Part shown: piece by piece, positions 16,390-24,826 of the stretch
Position numbering within the stretch: the stretch's first letter is position 1
Layout of the letters: each line of letters opens with the position of its first letter
Assembly (NCBI RefSeq): GCF_019890725.1
Contig: NZ_JAINZZ010000052.1
Location: 1 to 54,581 of the forward strand
Source of the DNA: Actinacidiphila acidipaludis
Lineage (GTDB): Bacteria > Actinomycetota > Actinomycetes > Streptomycetales > Streptomycetaceae
Direction: 5' to 3'
Length of the DNA stretch: 54,581 nt
Position numbers and translations under genes: made by a program
Notes under the pieces: model-generated
Databases searched by the model: none
The model's input: only the letters and a program-made list of their open reading frames with translations
What the model was told of the DNA's origin: nothing

Positions 16390-18162
16390 CTACTTCGAGG
16401 AGCTGAGCAACAGGTAGTCGTACATGCCCAGGTAGGCCTGAGTGACGGTGACGTTGGTCGCGTTCTCCGGGCGGTAGAGCAGGTTCTTGCGGTAGATCAG
16501 CGGCACCACGGTGGCGGTGTCGACGACCATCTTGTCGATGTCGCCCCACGCCTTGGTGCGGGCCGCGGCGTCGGTGTTGGCGATCGCGGCCGCCAGGGCG
16601 GCGTTGATGTTCTTGTCGTTGAGCTCCTGGAGGTTGTTGCCGCCGGAGGGCTTGATGGCGCTGCCGTCGACGATCTGGTCCAGGAAGCCGTAGCCGGTCG
16701 GCCAGTCGGCGCCCCACGCGGTGAGCATCAGGCCGAGCTGGTGGCTGTGCACGTAGCTCGGGACACCGGCGAAGTTCGAGAAGTACTTGCCGGCCGGGAA
16801 GCTCTTGATGTTGGCGGTGATGCCGACCTGCTTGAGCGAGTTCTGGATCGCGGTCGCCTCGGCCATCTCGGCGGGGCGGTCGCTGCGCGCGGTCAGGTTG
16901 GTGGTGAAACCGCTCGGCTTGCCACAGGCCGTGAGCGCCGCCTTGGCCTTGGTCACGTCGCCCTTGTTGTCGGGCGTCGCGAACTCGTCGAACTTGGTGT
17001 AGCCGTTGACGGTCGGCGGGAGCAGCGTGGTGGCCACGTCACCCTTGACCGGACCGCCGATGGCGGTCTGCACCGAGACCTTGTCGATCGCGTACTCGAT
17101 CGCCTTGCGGCAGTCGGCGTTGTTGTACGGCGCGACGTTCGGGTTGATCGCCAGGTACGAGGTGGCACCGGCGTACGTGTCGTCGGTGTTCTTCGAGTAC
17201 TTGGGACCGATGACCTTGGCCTGGGTGTTCGACTGGACACCCGTGCCGCCGGAGTCGACGGTGTCGTTGCCGGCGATCAGGTTGTTGTCGATCGTGTTGG
17301 CGTTGACCTTGAACTTGATCTTGATCTCGTTCGGCAGCGCCTTGCGGATCGGGTCGCTGGCCTGCGACCACTGCGGGTTGCGGACCAGGTCCGCGCCCAC
17401 GTTGTCCTCGTACGAGGCGAACTTGTACGGGCCGGACGACACGATGTGCTTCACGTAGTCGGCGCCGGTGTCCTTGCTCTGCGGCACGGGGGCCGTCTGC
17501 GAGAAGGTCGCCAGGTAGTCGAAGTCCGCGAACGGCTTCGCCAGGTGGAAGACGATCGTGGTGTCGTTCGGGGTCTCGATGGACGCGATGCCGTTCGGGC
17601 TCTTGTCCTTGTAGGGACCCTTGTACGCGTCACCGCCGGCCAGGTACGCCTTGAAGTACGTCGGGCCGTTGGACAGGGCCTCGGGCGCGAAGTTGCTGCG
17701 CTCGATGCCGTACTTGATGTCCTTGGTGGTGATCGGCGTGCCGTCCTCGTACTTCAGGCCGGGACGGATGGTGTACGTCCAGGTCTTCGCGTCGGGGCTG
17801 GACTTGCCCAGGCCCGTGGCGAGGTCGGGAACGACGGTGAGGCCGTCCTTGCCGGCGGCCGGCTTGAAGGTCAGCAGCGTACGCGCGTAGAGGCGCGAGA
17901 AGTTCTGCACCCAGCCGTAGTACGTGTTGCCCGGGTCCAGGGAGTCCGGCACGTCGGAGTTCTCCATGACGACCGTGCCCCCCTTCTTGTCCGAGGGGTT
18001 CACGATGCCGGTCAGCGCGGCGTCCTTGGCGGCGGCCGCGCCCTGGGAGTTGCCGCCCTTGCTGCCACCGTTGTCGGACTTGGAGTTGCTACTGCACGCG
18101 GATGCTCCCAGGGCGAGTGCCGTGGCGAGCGCCAGCGCCGCTGTCGCCTTTCTGCTGTTCAT
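16390..18162 (-). CDS. oppA: oligopeptide-binding lipoprotein OppA (SBP family 5)
   Basis: This lipoprotein captures peptides outside the cell for OppBCDF. The 590-residue protein has a lipoprotein signal, MNSRKATAALALATALALG, with a lipobox ending ASAC (Cys 23), then a Ser/Gly/Asn-rich linker. Family 5 solute-binding features follow, including the VPDSLDPGNTYYGW region, LVRNPQWSQASDPIR and ECRKAIEYA-like DCRKAIEYAIDK. The ATG at 18162 is preceded by AGGAGG at 11 bases. Ligands could be peptides, dipeptides or other solutes; only the operon with OppD/F supports peptides. Hairpins flank the gene on both sides. Confidence 0.9.
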   Translation of the reverse strand: MNSRKATAALALATALALGASACSSNSKSDNGGSKGGNSQGAAAAKDAALTGIVNPSDKKGGTVVMENSDVPDSLDPGNTYYGWVQNFSRLYARTLLTFKPAAGKDGLTVVPDLATGLGKSSPDAKTWTYTIRPGLKYEDGTPITTKDIKYGIERSNFAPEALSNGPTYFKAYLAGGDAYKGPYKDKSPNGIASIETPNDTTIVFHLAKPFADFDYLATFSQTAPVPQSKDTGADYVKHIVSSGPYKFASYEDNVGADLVRNPQWSQASDPIRKALPNEIKIKFKVNANTIDNNLIAGNDTVDSGGTGVQSNTQAKVIGPKYSKNTDDTYAGATSYLAINPNVAPYNNADCRKAIEYAIDKVSVQTAIGGPVKGDVATTLLPPTVNGYTKFDEFATPDNKGDVTKAKAALTACGKPSGFTTNLTARSDRPAEMAEATAIQNSLKQVGITANIKSFPAGKYFSNFAGVPSYVHSHQLGLMLTAWGADWPTGYGFLDQIVDGSAIKPSGGNNLQELNDKNINAALAAAIANTDAAARTKAWGDIDKMVVDTATVVPLIYRKNLLYRPENATNVTVTQAYLGMYDYLLLSSSK

Positions 18163-18201
18163 GCCGAGGAAAGCCTCCTGTTTCGATGAATGTCCGGTGT
18201 G

Positions 18202-18225
18202 CCGGGCGCGGGGGACCGCGCCCGG
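18202..18225 (-). terminator. intercistronic hairpin between oppC and oppA
   Basis: A 10-bp perfect stem CCGGGCGCGG / CCGCGCCCGG surrounds a GGGA loop, 54 bases past the oppC stop. It may reduce or reset transcription between oppC and oppA, or stabilise an RNA end. Confidence 0.5.
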
Positions 18226-18278
18226 AGGGTCACCGGGCCGGGTCTGTGCAGTGGAACGACTGTGGTCTGGGGCGAACA

Positions 18279-19277
18279 TCACTTGCTGCGCGGGTCGAGT
18301 GCGTCGCGCAGCCCGTCACCCAGCAGGTTGAACGCGAGCACGGTGATGAAGATCGCCAGGCCGGGGACGATCATGAACTCCGGGTCGGCGTAGAACAGGT
18401 CGATGGCCGAGTTGAGCATGCCGCCCCACGACGCCTGGGGCGGCGCGATGCCGACGCCCAGGAAGCTCAGCGCGGCCTCGAAGAGGATGTTGGTCGGGAT
18501 CACCAGGGTCGAGTAGACCAGGATCGGCGCGACCAGGTTGGGCAGCAGCTCCTTGAACAGGATGTACGGTCCGCGGGCGCCCAGGCTGCGTGCGGCCTCG
18601 ACGAACTCGCGCTCGCGCAGGCTCAGCGTCTGGCCGCGCACGATCCGGCCCATGTAGGGCCAGTTGAAGAAGCCGATCACGAAGATCAGCACGCTGATCC
18701 GCAGGGGGAGGCCGCTCAGCCCGAACGCGCCGTCCTGCAGCGACGCCGAGATCGAGATGGCGAAGAGCAGCAGCGGGAAGGCCAGGAAGGTGTCCATGGC
18801 GCGGCTGATAACGCTGTCGACCCAGCCGCCGTAGTACCCGGCGATCAGGCCCATCACCGCGCCGATCACCACGGACAGCACGGTGGCGCCGGTGGCGACC
18901 AGCATCGACACCCACGAGCCCTCGATGATGCGGGCGAGCAGGTCACGGCCGTACTGCGGGTCCACACCGAGCGGGTGGGACAGGCTCATTCCGCCGAAGG
19001 CGCCCTTGGGCGTCGTCGTCGACGGGTCGATCAGGTCCTGGTGGAAGGCGTTGGGATCGAGGCCGAAGACGCTCTCGATCGGCTTGGCCAGGATCGCGAG
19101 CAGCACCAGCAGGATGACCACGACGCCACCGGCGACCGCCACCTTGTCGCGCCTGAAACGCATCCACGCGATCTGACCGAGGGAACGCCCCTCGATCGTC
19201 TTGCGATCCGCCCCGGCGAGGATGGCCTCGGGCTGCGCCTCGGCCTGCGCCTGGGTGGTCTCGATAGGTGCGGTCAT
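18279..19277 (-). CDS. oppC: oligopeptide ABC transporter permease OppC
   Basis: The 332-residue permease is the first gene of the operon. A cytoplasmic N-terminus of about 45 residues precedes helix 1 (VAVAGGVVVILLVLLAILA), as in OppC/DppC. Five further helices follow. The coupling loop is REFVEAARSLGARGPYILFKELLPN, a clear EAA motif. The end (LLGDGLRDALDPRSK) is the classic DppC/OppC tail. The start ATG at 19277 follows a 5' region with an inverted repeat (CGCCGG/CCGGCG, 19296-19314) and GCCGCTGTAGCGGC at 19322-19335, possible regulatory elements. OppC leading the operon ahead of OppA and OppB is a less common order. Confidence 0.92.
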   Translation of the reverse strand: MTAPIETTQAQAEAQPEAILAGADRKTIEGRSLGQIAWMRFRRDKVAVAGGVVVILLVLLAILAKPIESVFGLDPNAFHQDLIDPSTTTPKGAFGGMSLSHPLGVDPQYGRDLLARIIEGSWVSMLVATGATVLSVVIGAVMGLIAGYYGGWVDSVISRAMDTFLAFPLLLFAISISASLQDGAFGLSGLPLRISVLIFVIGFFNWPYMGRIVRGQTLSLREREFVEAARSLGARGPYILFKELLPNLVAPILVYSTLVIPTNILFEAALSFLGVGIAPPQASWGGMLNSAIDLFYADPEFMIVPGLAIFITVLAFNLLGDGLRDALDPRSK

Positions 19278-19525
19278 GGTGTAACTGACCCCTCTCGCCG
19301 GCGGGTAACCGGCGCGCGCCCGCCGCTGTAGCGGCTTTACTCGTCAGTGGTGCTGCGGTGCGGAATAGCTGTTCTGAAGGACATTCAGGATCACGGAGAA
19401 ACGACACGCGACCCGTTGCGCTGGATTCTTCTGTGCGCCGGCGATCACCCGCCAGCCCTCACCGAGAAGGGATGCGCAACTGTGATGTGGTGATTCTTAG
19501 TCCGTTACCCGCCCGTACCTCGGGG

Positions 19526-19531
19526 TACCGT
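19526..19531 (+). promoter_or_regulatory. -10-like TACCGT directly before the DUF885 gene
   Basis: TACCGT lies 6 bases before the GTG at 19538 and no Shine-Dalgarno is visible, so this could be another leaderless start. The -35 side is unclear. The 260-base divergent gap 19278-19537 must also hold the opp promoter. Confidence 0.35.
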
Positions 19532-19537
19532 CAGCCC

Positions 19538-21070
19538 GTGGACGAGCGGCTGCGCGCGGTGTGCGACCTGATGATGCCCCAGGCCCGGGAGATGGCGGGC
19601 CTGCACGAGTACGACGGAAGGGTCCAGGACCTGTCCCCGAGCGGGATACGTGCGGCGCTGTCGCGGCTGGAGGAGGCCGGGCGGTCCGCCGGCCCCCTGG
19701 ACGACGCGCACGACGAGGCCCACCTGGCGGTTTTCGAGCAGTCGGTGCGGGTCCAGTACGGCGATCTCGAACTGCACCGGCGTGATCCGTATCCGCATCT
19801 GTCGAATCTGGAACTCGCCTGCTACGACCGGGAGTACGCCTCGCGCAAGGAGCGCGCCGCGGCCCGGCGCAAGCACCTGGCGCAGTGGCCGGAGGCGATC
19901 GAGGCGTCGCTGGAGTCCCTCGACCGGGTGAGCGCGCCGGTCGCCGAGGCCCTGCTCGGCACCGCGTACGGGCTGGCCGTCGGGCTCGACGCCCAGCAGG
20001 GCCGGGTCGAGGAGGAGGCGCTGCGGGCGCACGCCCGGCTGGTGGCCCGGCTGGAGGCGGCCGCGCAGGACGGCGACCCCGACCCGCGGCTGGGCGGCGC
20101 GGCGCTGGCCGCGCTGATGGGGGCGCAGGAAGGCCTGCGGGTCGATCTCGGCGCGCTGGCGGACGAGGCGGCACGGGAACGGGACCGGCTGACCGAGCTG
20201 CTGACCGGCGCGTGCGCGGCCTACGACCCGAACCGCACGGTCGACGAGCTGATCCCGGTGCTGCTGGCCGACCACCCGGACGCGGACGAGGTCATCGCCG
20301 AGGCGGCCCGGCTCACCGACGAGGTCATCGACTTCACCCGGGACCACGGCCTGGCGCCCTATGTCGACGGCGAGTGCCTGGTGGGGCCGGCGCCGCCGTC
20401 CCGCCGCTGGTCGATGGCGATGATGGCGTGGGCGGCGCCGGCCGAGAAGGGCTCGGTGCCGTCCTGGTACCACGTGACCCCACCCGAGCCGGAGTGGCCG
20501 CGGGCGGAGCAGGAGGAGTGGCTCACCGTCTTCAGCCGGACGAGCCTGCCGTCGATCACCGTCCACGAGGTGGCCCCCGGCCATTTCGCCCACGGACGGG
20601 CGCTGCGCCGGACCCGCGGGCCGGTGCGCCGGGTGCTGCACAGCCTGGCCTTCGCCGAGGGCTGGGCGCACTACGTGGAGGAGGTCTGCTTCGAGGAGGG
20701 CTTCCGGGGCCGTGACCCGCGGTTCGCGATCGGCGTCGCCCTGGAGGCGCTGGTCCGGGTGACCCGGCTGACGTGCGCGATCGGGCTGCACACCGGGGCG
20801 ATGGATCTGGAGGAGGCGGCCCGGCTGTTCGTGCGGGACGCACATCTGGCGCGGACCAGCGCGCTCGCCGAGGCGCGGCGCGGAACCTTCGACGCGGGCT
20901 ACGGCCGGTACACCTGGGGCAAGCTGGAGATCATGCGGCTGCGGGAGCGCGCCCGGCGCAGGTGGGGCCGGGAGTTCTCCCTCCCCCGCTTCCACCGGGC
21001 CCTGCTGTCCCTGGGCAGTCCGCCGCTCGGCCTGCTCGCCGACGCACTGGACCTGCCGGCCTTCCGCTGA
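19538..21070 (+). CDS. DUF885 family metallopeptidase-like protein
   Basis: The protein of about 510 residues belongs to DUF885, a family with a zinc-protease-like motif. HEVAPGHFAHG (near residues 343-353) gives the HExxxGH pattern, and EGWAHYVEEVCFEEGF follows about 35 residues later as the likely third-ligand helix. The rest is alpha-helical. Activity is expected to be peptidase, possibly carboxypeptidase-like, but no substrate can be named. I chose the GTG at 19538 because the codons upstream (from 19358) show no family similarity and coding signal begins at DERLRAVCDLMMP. There is no signal peptide from this start, so it is probably cytoplasmic. Confidence 0.8.
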   Translation: MDERLRAVCDLMMPQAREMAGLHEYDGRVQDLSPSGIRAALSRLEEAGRSAGPLDDAHDEAHLAVFEQSVRVQYGDLELHRRDPYPHLSNLELACYDREYASRKERAAARRKHLAQWPEAIEASLESLDRVSAPVAEALLGTAYGLAVGLDAQQGRVEEEALRAHARLVARLEAAAQDGDPDPRLGGAALAALMGAQEGLRVDLGALADEAARERDRLTELLTGACAAYDPNRTVDELIPVLLADHPDADEVIAEAARLTDEVIDFTRDHGLAPYVDGECLVGPAPPSRRWSMAMMAWAAPAEKGSVPSWYHVTPPEPEWPRAEQEEWLTVFSRTSLPSITVHEVAPGHFAHGRALRRTRGPVRRVLHSLAFAEGWAHYVEEVCFEEGFRGRDPRFAIGVALEALVRVTRLTCAIGLHTGAMDLEEAARLFVRDAHLARTSALAEARRGTFDAGYGRYTWGKLEIMRLRERARRRWGREFSLPRFHRALLSLGSPPLGLLADALDLPAFR

Positions 21071-21128
21071 CGGCCGTCGTGGTGGTCGGCCCGGGCCGCG
21101 GTGGCCGCCCGTCCGCCCTGACGCGACG

Positions 21129-21932
21129 TCAGCGGGCGGGCCCCCAGGCGGGTCCGGCCGCATAGGCGTCGCGGTCGAAGAAGGCGGCGGCGTGCACCCG
21201 CATCCACAGCGCCACCGGGTCGAAGGTGTCGCCCATGGCCACGGTGGACACGGCGAGCCCGTCCGGCAGTCCGCCGACCGACTGCTGCATCATCATCCGC
21301 ACGCCCTCGACGGACTGCGGCACACCGTCGTACACCTCGACGCCGACCGCCAGGTACGGCTCGCCGACGGCCGGCTGGACCCAGGCGCGGCGCAGCGACC
21401 GGACGGCCGGGGTGCGGTGCGCGGCCTGCACCAGCAGCGAGTAGAACTGCGGGATCTGCAGGGACGGTTCAGCGATCTGCAGGGGCCCGGCCGGCAGCAC
21501 GTCCAGGCCCACGGCGATCCGCCGCAGGTCCGGCCAGGGCACCCCGACGCCGCCGCCCGAGGCGTGCGGATTGAGCCACAGCCCGCAGCGGTCGGGGTAG
21601 AGGGTGAGCGCGACGTCCCGCCCGGAGACCACCTCGTGGTCCCGGGTCCAGCCGCTGGCGGCCAGCTCGCGCGGCGAGGTGAAGCAGGGCGCGTAGGTGT
21701 GCCCGCCGACCTCCATGCTGCCGTACTGCGCGTCCGGGGAGCCCGGGGTGCCGTGCCACAGCAGCATCCACACCTGGCCGCCGGCGAGTGACGCGAGCAG
21801 GTTCTCGTATGCGTCGAAGCGGCCGGGGGCCACCTGGAGCAGCATCTGCTCCACATGGCCGGCCGCCGCAGCGCCGCCTTGCGCGCCCGCGATCACGTGG
21901 GACCGCCCCTTCTCGTCGTCCGTTCCCGCCAT
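21129..21932 (-). CDS. SseB family protein (enhanced serine sensitivity), copy 1
   Basis: The 267-residue protein has the SseB N-terminal domain pattern. This includes QVWMLLWHG, a loop, then YAPCFTSPRELAASGW, and GLWLNPHASGGGVGVPW. An SseB C-terminal-like region follows (AVGEPYLAVGVEVYDGV...MGDTFDPVALWM). In E. coli, SseB is linked to serine sensitivity; the molecular role is not settled. A second SseB-family gene follows upstream on the same strand, and the glycine/serine cluster is next to it. The ATG at 21932 is preferred over a TTG three bases further out. Confidence 0.75.
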   Translation of the reverse strand: MAGTDDEKGRSHVIAGAQGGAAAAGHVEQMLLQVAPGRFDAYENLLASLAGGQVWMLLWHGTPGSPDAQYGSMEVGGHTYAPCFTSPRELAASGWTRDHEVVSGRDVALTLYPDRCGLWLNPHASGGGVGVPWPDLRRIAVGLDVLPAGPLQIAEPSLQIPQFYSLLVQAAHRTPAVRSLRRAWVQPAVGEPYLAVGVEVYDGVPQSVEGVRMMMQQSVGGLPDGLAVSTVAMGDTFDPVALWMRVHAAAFFDRDAYAAGPAWGPAR

Positions 21933-22052
21933 CAAATCAGGTCGAGTGTTCCCGGTGGAACGCCCGACGACTCAAGCCGAGCCGTCTATAGGTCGTCTAT
22001 ATGTCGCCTGAACAACGTGTATACGCAGTCGCGCGGCCACGCTCCGCTACGG
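21933..22052 (-). promoter_or_regulatory. AT-richer gap between the two SseB genes
   Basis: This gap has two TATAGACG copies on the minus strand (around 21984-22003), which look like repeated -10 elements and may give copy 1 its own promoter. No other gene is seen here. Confidence 0.35.
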
Positions 22053-22790
22053 TCACTCGCGGGTGAAGAAGGGCCGGACGGACTCCAGCATCCAGTCCGC
22101 GACCGGGTCCTGGGCGATGTCCAGCAGGATCAGGTGGACCGGCACGGTCAGCGGCGCGGCGCCCAGCGCCCGGCCGAGGGCGTCCATGGCCGCGGCTCGG
22201 TCGCCCTCCTGCCAGGCGTCCAGCTCCACGCCCACGAAGAGCGACGGCGGCTCGTCCTCGACCGCGGCCAGGGCGCGCCGGGCGGTGAGCACCACCGGGG
22301 TGACCGCGAACTCGCCGGCCGCGGCGGCGAGGAAGTCGATCGGGTCGTCGTCGTGGTCCGGCTCCCAGAGCCGGACCCGGCCGCCGGAGGCGGGGTTGTC
22401 GCCGCGTTCGGGCCGGCACAGCTCGGCGACGGCGGCGGGCGGCACCGGCACCCCGACGGCTCCGCCGGGGTTGACGGCGATGCCGACCGTGGGCGGCAGG
22501 CCGCGGGCGAACTCGTGGACCGGCGCGACGGTGCAGGACATGCCCTCGGCCGCCTGCCGGAACTGCTGCTCGGAGCTGAACACCGGCACGTAGACGGCGC
22601 CGCCGAGTTCGACGGTGGGCAGGTCGAGGCCGTCCGCGCCGGGGTGGCCGCCGTTGGGCAGCGGAACCCACACCTGGGAGCGGCCGAGGACCTCCAGCAG
22701 CCGGGGCCCGGCGCCGGGGTTGCCGACGCTGGCGGTCAGCACCTCTTCCAGCTCGTTGGCCGGCCATATGTACGGTGCCGGAGTCTCCAT
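22053..22790 (-). CDS. SseB family protein (enhanced serine sensitivity), copy 2
   Basis: This 245-residue paralogue of the neighbouring gene shares the same order of features: SQVWVPLPNGG, then YVPVFSSEQQFRQAAEGM, then GIAVNPGGAVGVPVP, and a C-terminal LFVGVELDAW and ILLDIAQDPVADWM. It starts at the ATG at 22790. The promoter probably lies in the 160-base gap shared with the divergent glycine riboswitch. The pair probably arose by duplication, but identity is low, so it is old. The function is inferred from family and location only. Confidence 0.75.
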   Translation of the reverse strand: METPAPYIWPANELEEVLTASVGNPGAGPRLLEVLGRSQVWVPLPNGGHPGADGLDLPTVELGGAVYVPVFSSEQQFRQAAEGMSCTVAPVHEFARGLPPTVGIAVNPGGAVGVPVPPAAVAELCRPERGDNPASGGRVRLWEPDHDDDPIDFLAAAAGEFAVTPVVLTARRALAAVEDEPPSLFVGVELDAWQEGDRAAAMDALGRALGAAPLTVPVHLILLDIAQDPVADWMLESVRPFFTRE

Positions 22791-22952
22791 GTCGCCGTCG
22801 TCCACCCTTGTCCGCCGATGTGCCGGTGCGGCACTCGCCCGCCGCCCGGGAAATCTTAGGGCCTGGCAGGGACTACGGGGCCGGAGGCGGGCATGCGTCA
22901 CACGGGCGTGCAATGATGGCCACCACAACTTGCATACCGGCCGTTGGAGGCC

Positions 22953-23165
22953 GCGCGGGAGAGTTCCGACCCTGTCCGGGGCCGGGCGCCGAAGGAGCAA
23001 GTCCTCCCTTGAATCTCTCAGGCACAGATACCGCGCGGGCGAGGCAGATCTGAAAAGCGGAGGGGCCGTAGGGCTCCTCTCACCCAAGGTGCAAGCCGGG
23101 GTCCCCCGACGATGATCGGGGGTTCACGGTGAACCTCTCAGGTTCCGATGACAGATGGGGAGGCC
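22953..23165 (+). ncRNA. tandem glycine riboswitch (gcvT leader)
   Basis: Two glycine aptamers lie back to back in the gcvT leader. The first has the conserved elements GGGAGAGTTCC, CGCCGAAGGAGCAAG and AATCTCTCAGGCACAGATACC, then GCAGATCTGAAAAGCGG. The second has CACCCAAGGTGCAAGCCGG and GAACCTCTCAGGTTCCGATG ending in GACAGATGGGGAGGCC. These match the known glycine class, where glycine binding turns on gcv expression. Boundaries are approximate, as P1 pairing was judged by eye. A hairpin at 23160-23176 directly follows and could be the switching element. Confidence 0.93.
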
Positions 23166-23176
23166 GCAGTGGCCTC
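23160..23176 (+). promoter_or_regulatory. candidate expression-platform hairpin of the glycine riboswitch
   Basis: GAGGCC (23160-23165) and GGCCTC (23171-23176) form a 6-bp stem with a 5-base loop. The 5' arm is also the 3' strand of the probable P1 helix of aptamer 2 (paired with 23071-23079), so the two structures exclude each other. The hairpin ends about 50 bases before the gcvT ATG. Confidence 0.5.
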
Positions 23177-23228
23177 GTCCTCCGTGCATCCGTCCTGTTC
23201 ACCGTCCTCACCTGGGAGCCCGTTTCCG

Positions 23229-24368
23229 ATGAGCGAATCCCCGAGCCAGCCCGCGGGCGCGCCGCGCCGTACCGCGCTGGACGCGCTGCACCGCGCGCTC
23301 GGCGCCACCATGACCGACTTCGCCGGCTGGGACATGCCGCTGCGGTACGCCAGCGAGCGCGAGGAGCACCAGGCGGTTCGCACCCGGGCCGGCCTGTTCG
23401 ACCTGTCCCACATGGGTGAGATCGCCGTGACCGGCCCGCAGGCCGGGGAGCTGCTGGACTTCGCGCTGGTCGGCCACCTCTCGGCGCTGGCCGTGGGCCG
23501 GGCCCGCTACACCATGATCTGCGCGGCCGACGGCGGCATCCTGGACGACCTGATCGTGTACCGGCTCGGCGAGCAGGAGTTCATGATCGTCGCCAACGCC
23601 TCGAACGCCCAGATCGTGCTGGACGCGGTGACCGAGCGCGCCGCGGGCTTCGACGCGGCGGTCCGCGACGACCGCGACGCGTACGCGCTGCTCGCCGTCC
23701 AGGGCCCGGAGTCCCCCGGCATCCTGAAGTCCCTGACCGACGCGGACCTGGACGGGCTGAAGTACTACGCCGGGCTGCCCGGCACGGTCGCCGGGGTCCC
23801 GGCGCTGATCGCCCGCACCGGCTACACCGGCGAGGACGGCTTCGAGCTGTTCGTCGCGCCGGCCGACGCCGAGGCGCTGTGGCAGGCGCTGACCGAGGCA
23901 GGCCGGGCCGCGGGGCTGGTGCCGTGCGGTCTGTCCTGCCGGGACACCCTGCGCCTGGAGGCCGGCATGCCGCTGTACGGGCACGAGCTGACCACCGCGC
24001 TGACCCCCTTCGACGCCGGTCTCGGCCGTGTGGTGAAGTTCGACAAGCCGGGCGACTTCGTCGGCCGCCAGGCGCTGACGGTGGCGGCCGAGAAGGCCGC
24101 GGCGACCCCGCCGCGCAAGCTCGTCGGCCTGGTGGCCCAGGGCCGCCGGGTGCCCCGGGCCGGCTACCCGGTCACCGACGGCTCGGGCGCGGTGATCGGC
24201 GAGGTCACCTCCGGTGCCCCCTCGCCCACGCTCGGTGTGCCCGTCGCGATGGCCTACGTGGACGCCGCGCACGCCGCGCCGGGCACGGCCGGGGTCGCGG
24301 TGGACATCCGCGGCGCCCAGGAGCCGCACGAGGTCGTGGCCCTGCCGTTCTACAAGCGCGAGCGCTGA
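23229..24368 (+). CDS. gcvT: glycine cleavage system aminomethyltransferase (T protein)
   Basis: GcvT transfers the aminomethyl carbon from lipoyl-GcvH to tetrahydrofolate, giving 5,10-methylene-THF and ammonia. The 379-residue protein has the family start TALDALHRALGATMTDFAGWDMPLRY and the acidic catalytic region (DAYALLAVQGPES), followed by GYTGEDGFELFV and a C-terminal barrel. The ATG at 23229 is used, with GGGAG about 10 bases upstream. An in-frame ATG at 23148 lies inside the riboswitch and is unlikely. It heads gcvT-gcvH-glyA-sdaA. GcvP and the lipoamide dehydrogenase are not in the window. Confidence 0.96.
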   Translation: MSESPSQPAGAPRRTALDALHRALGATMTDFAGWDMPLRYASEREEHQAVRTRAGLFDLSHMGEIAVTGPQAGELLDFALVGHLSALAVGRARYTMICAADGGILDDLIVYRLGEQEFMIVANASNAQIVLDAVTERAAGFDAAVRDDRDAYALLAVQGPESPGILKSLTDADLDGLKYYAGLPGTVAGVPALIARTGYTGEDGFELFVAPADAEALWQALTEAGRAAGLVPCGLSCRDTLRLEAGMPLYGHELTTALTPFDAGLGRVVKFDKPGDFVGRQALTVAAEKAAATPPRKLVGLVAQGRRVPRAGYPVTDGSGAVIGEVTSGAPSPTLGVPVAMAYVDAAHAAPGTAGVAVDIRGAQEPHEVVALPFYKRER

Positions 24369-24436
24369 GACTCCTCTTACCTCCTCCGTCCTCGCGCCGC
24401 GTGCGAGGACCGCCAACCATCCGGGAGAATTCCGAC

Positions 24437-24817
24437 ATGAGCATCAACCCTGAGCAGCTGCGTTACAGCAAGGAGCACGAGTGGGTCTCGGCCCCCGCGG
24501 ACGGGGTCGCCACCGTGGGCATCACGTCGCACGCCGCGGACGCGCTCGGCGACGTCGTCTTCGTCCAGCTCCCCGAGGCCGGTTCGACCGTCACGGCGGG
24601 TGAGACCTGCGGCGAGCTGGAGTCCACCAAGTCCGTCAGCGACCTGTACTCGCCGGTGACCGGTGAGGTCACGGAGGTCAACCAGGACGTGGTCGACGAC
24701 CCGTCCCTGGTCAACTCCGCGCCGTTCGCGGGCGGCTGGCTGTTCAAGGTCCGCGAGTCCGAGGAGGCGGCGGACCTGCTGACCTCGGCCGAGTACGACG
24801 CGTTCGTCGCGGGCTGA
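24437..24817 (+). CDS. gcvH: glycine cleavage system H protein
   Basis: This 126-residue lipoyl carrier shuttles the aminomethyl group between GcvP and GcvT. The lipoylation site is ELESTKSVSDLY, with the lysine near residue 63. The rest matches the GcvH beta-sandwich (YSKEHEWV at the start, GGWLFKV near the end). The start ATG at 24437 has a GGGAGAA ribosome site. It lies 68 bases after gcvT and is separated from glyA by only 9 bases. Confidence 0.97.
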   Translation: MSINPEQLRYSKEHEWVSAPADGVATVGITSHAADALGDVVFVQLPEAGSTVTAGETCGELESTKSVSDLYSPVTGEVTEVNQDVVDDPSLVNSAPFAGGWLFKVRESEEAADLLTSAEYDAFVAG

Positions 24818-24826
24818 GGGCGCACG

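Noticed and set aside
23148..23228. An earlier in-frame ATG start for gcvT
   Set aside because: It falls inside the conserved end of the second glycine aptamer; the ATG at 23229 has its own ribosome site and gives the family length.
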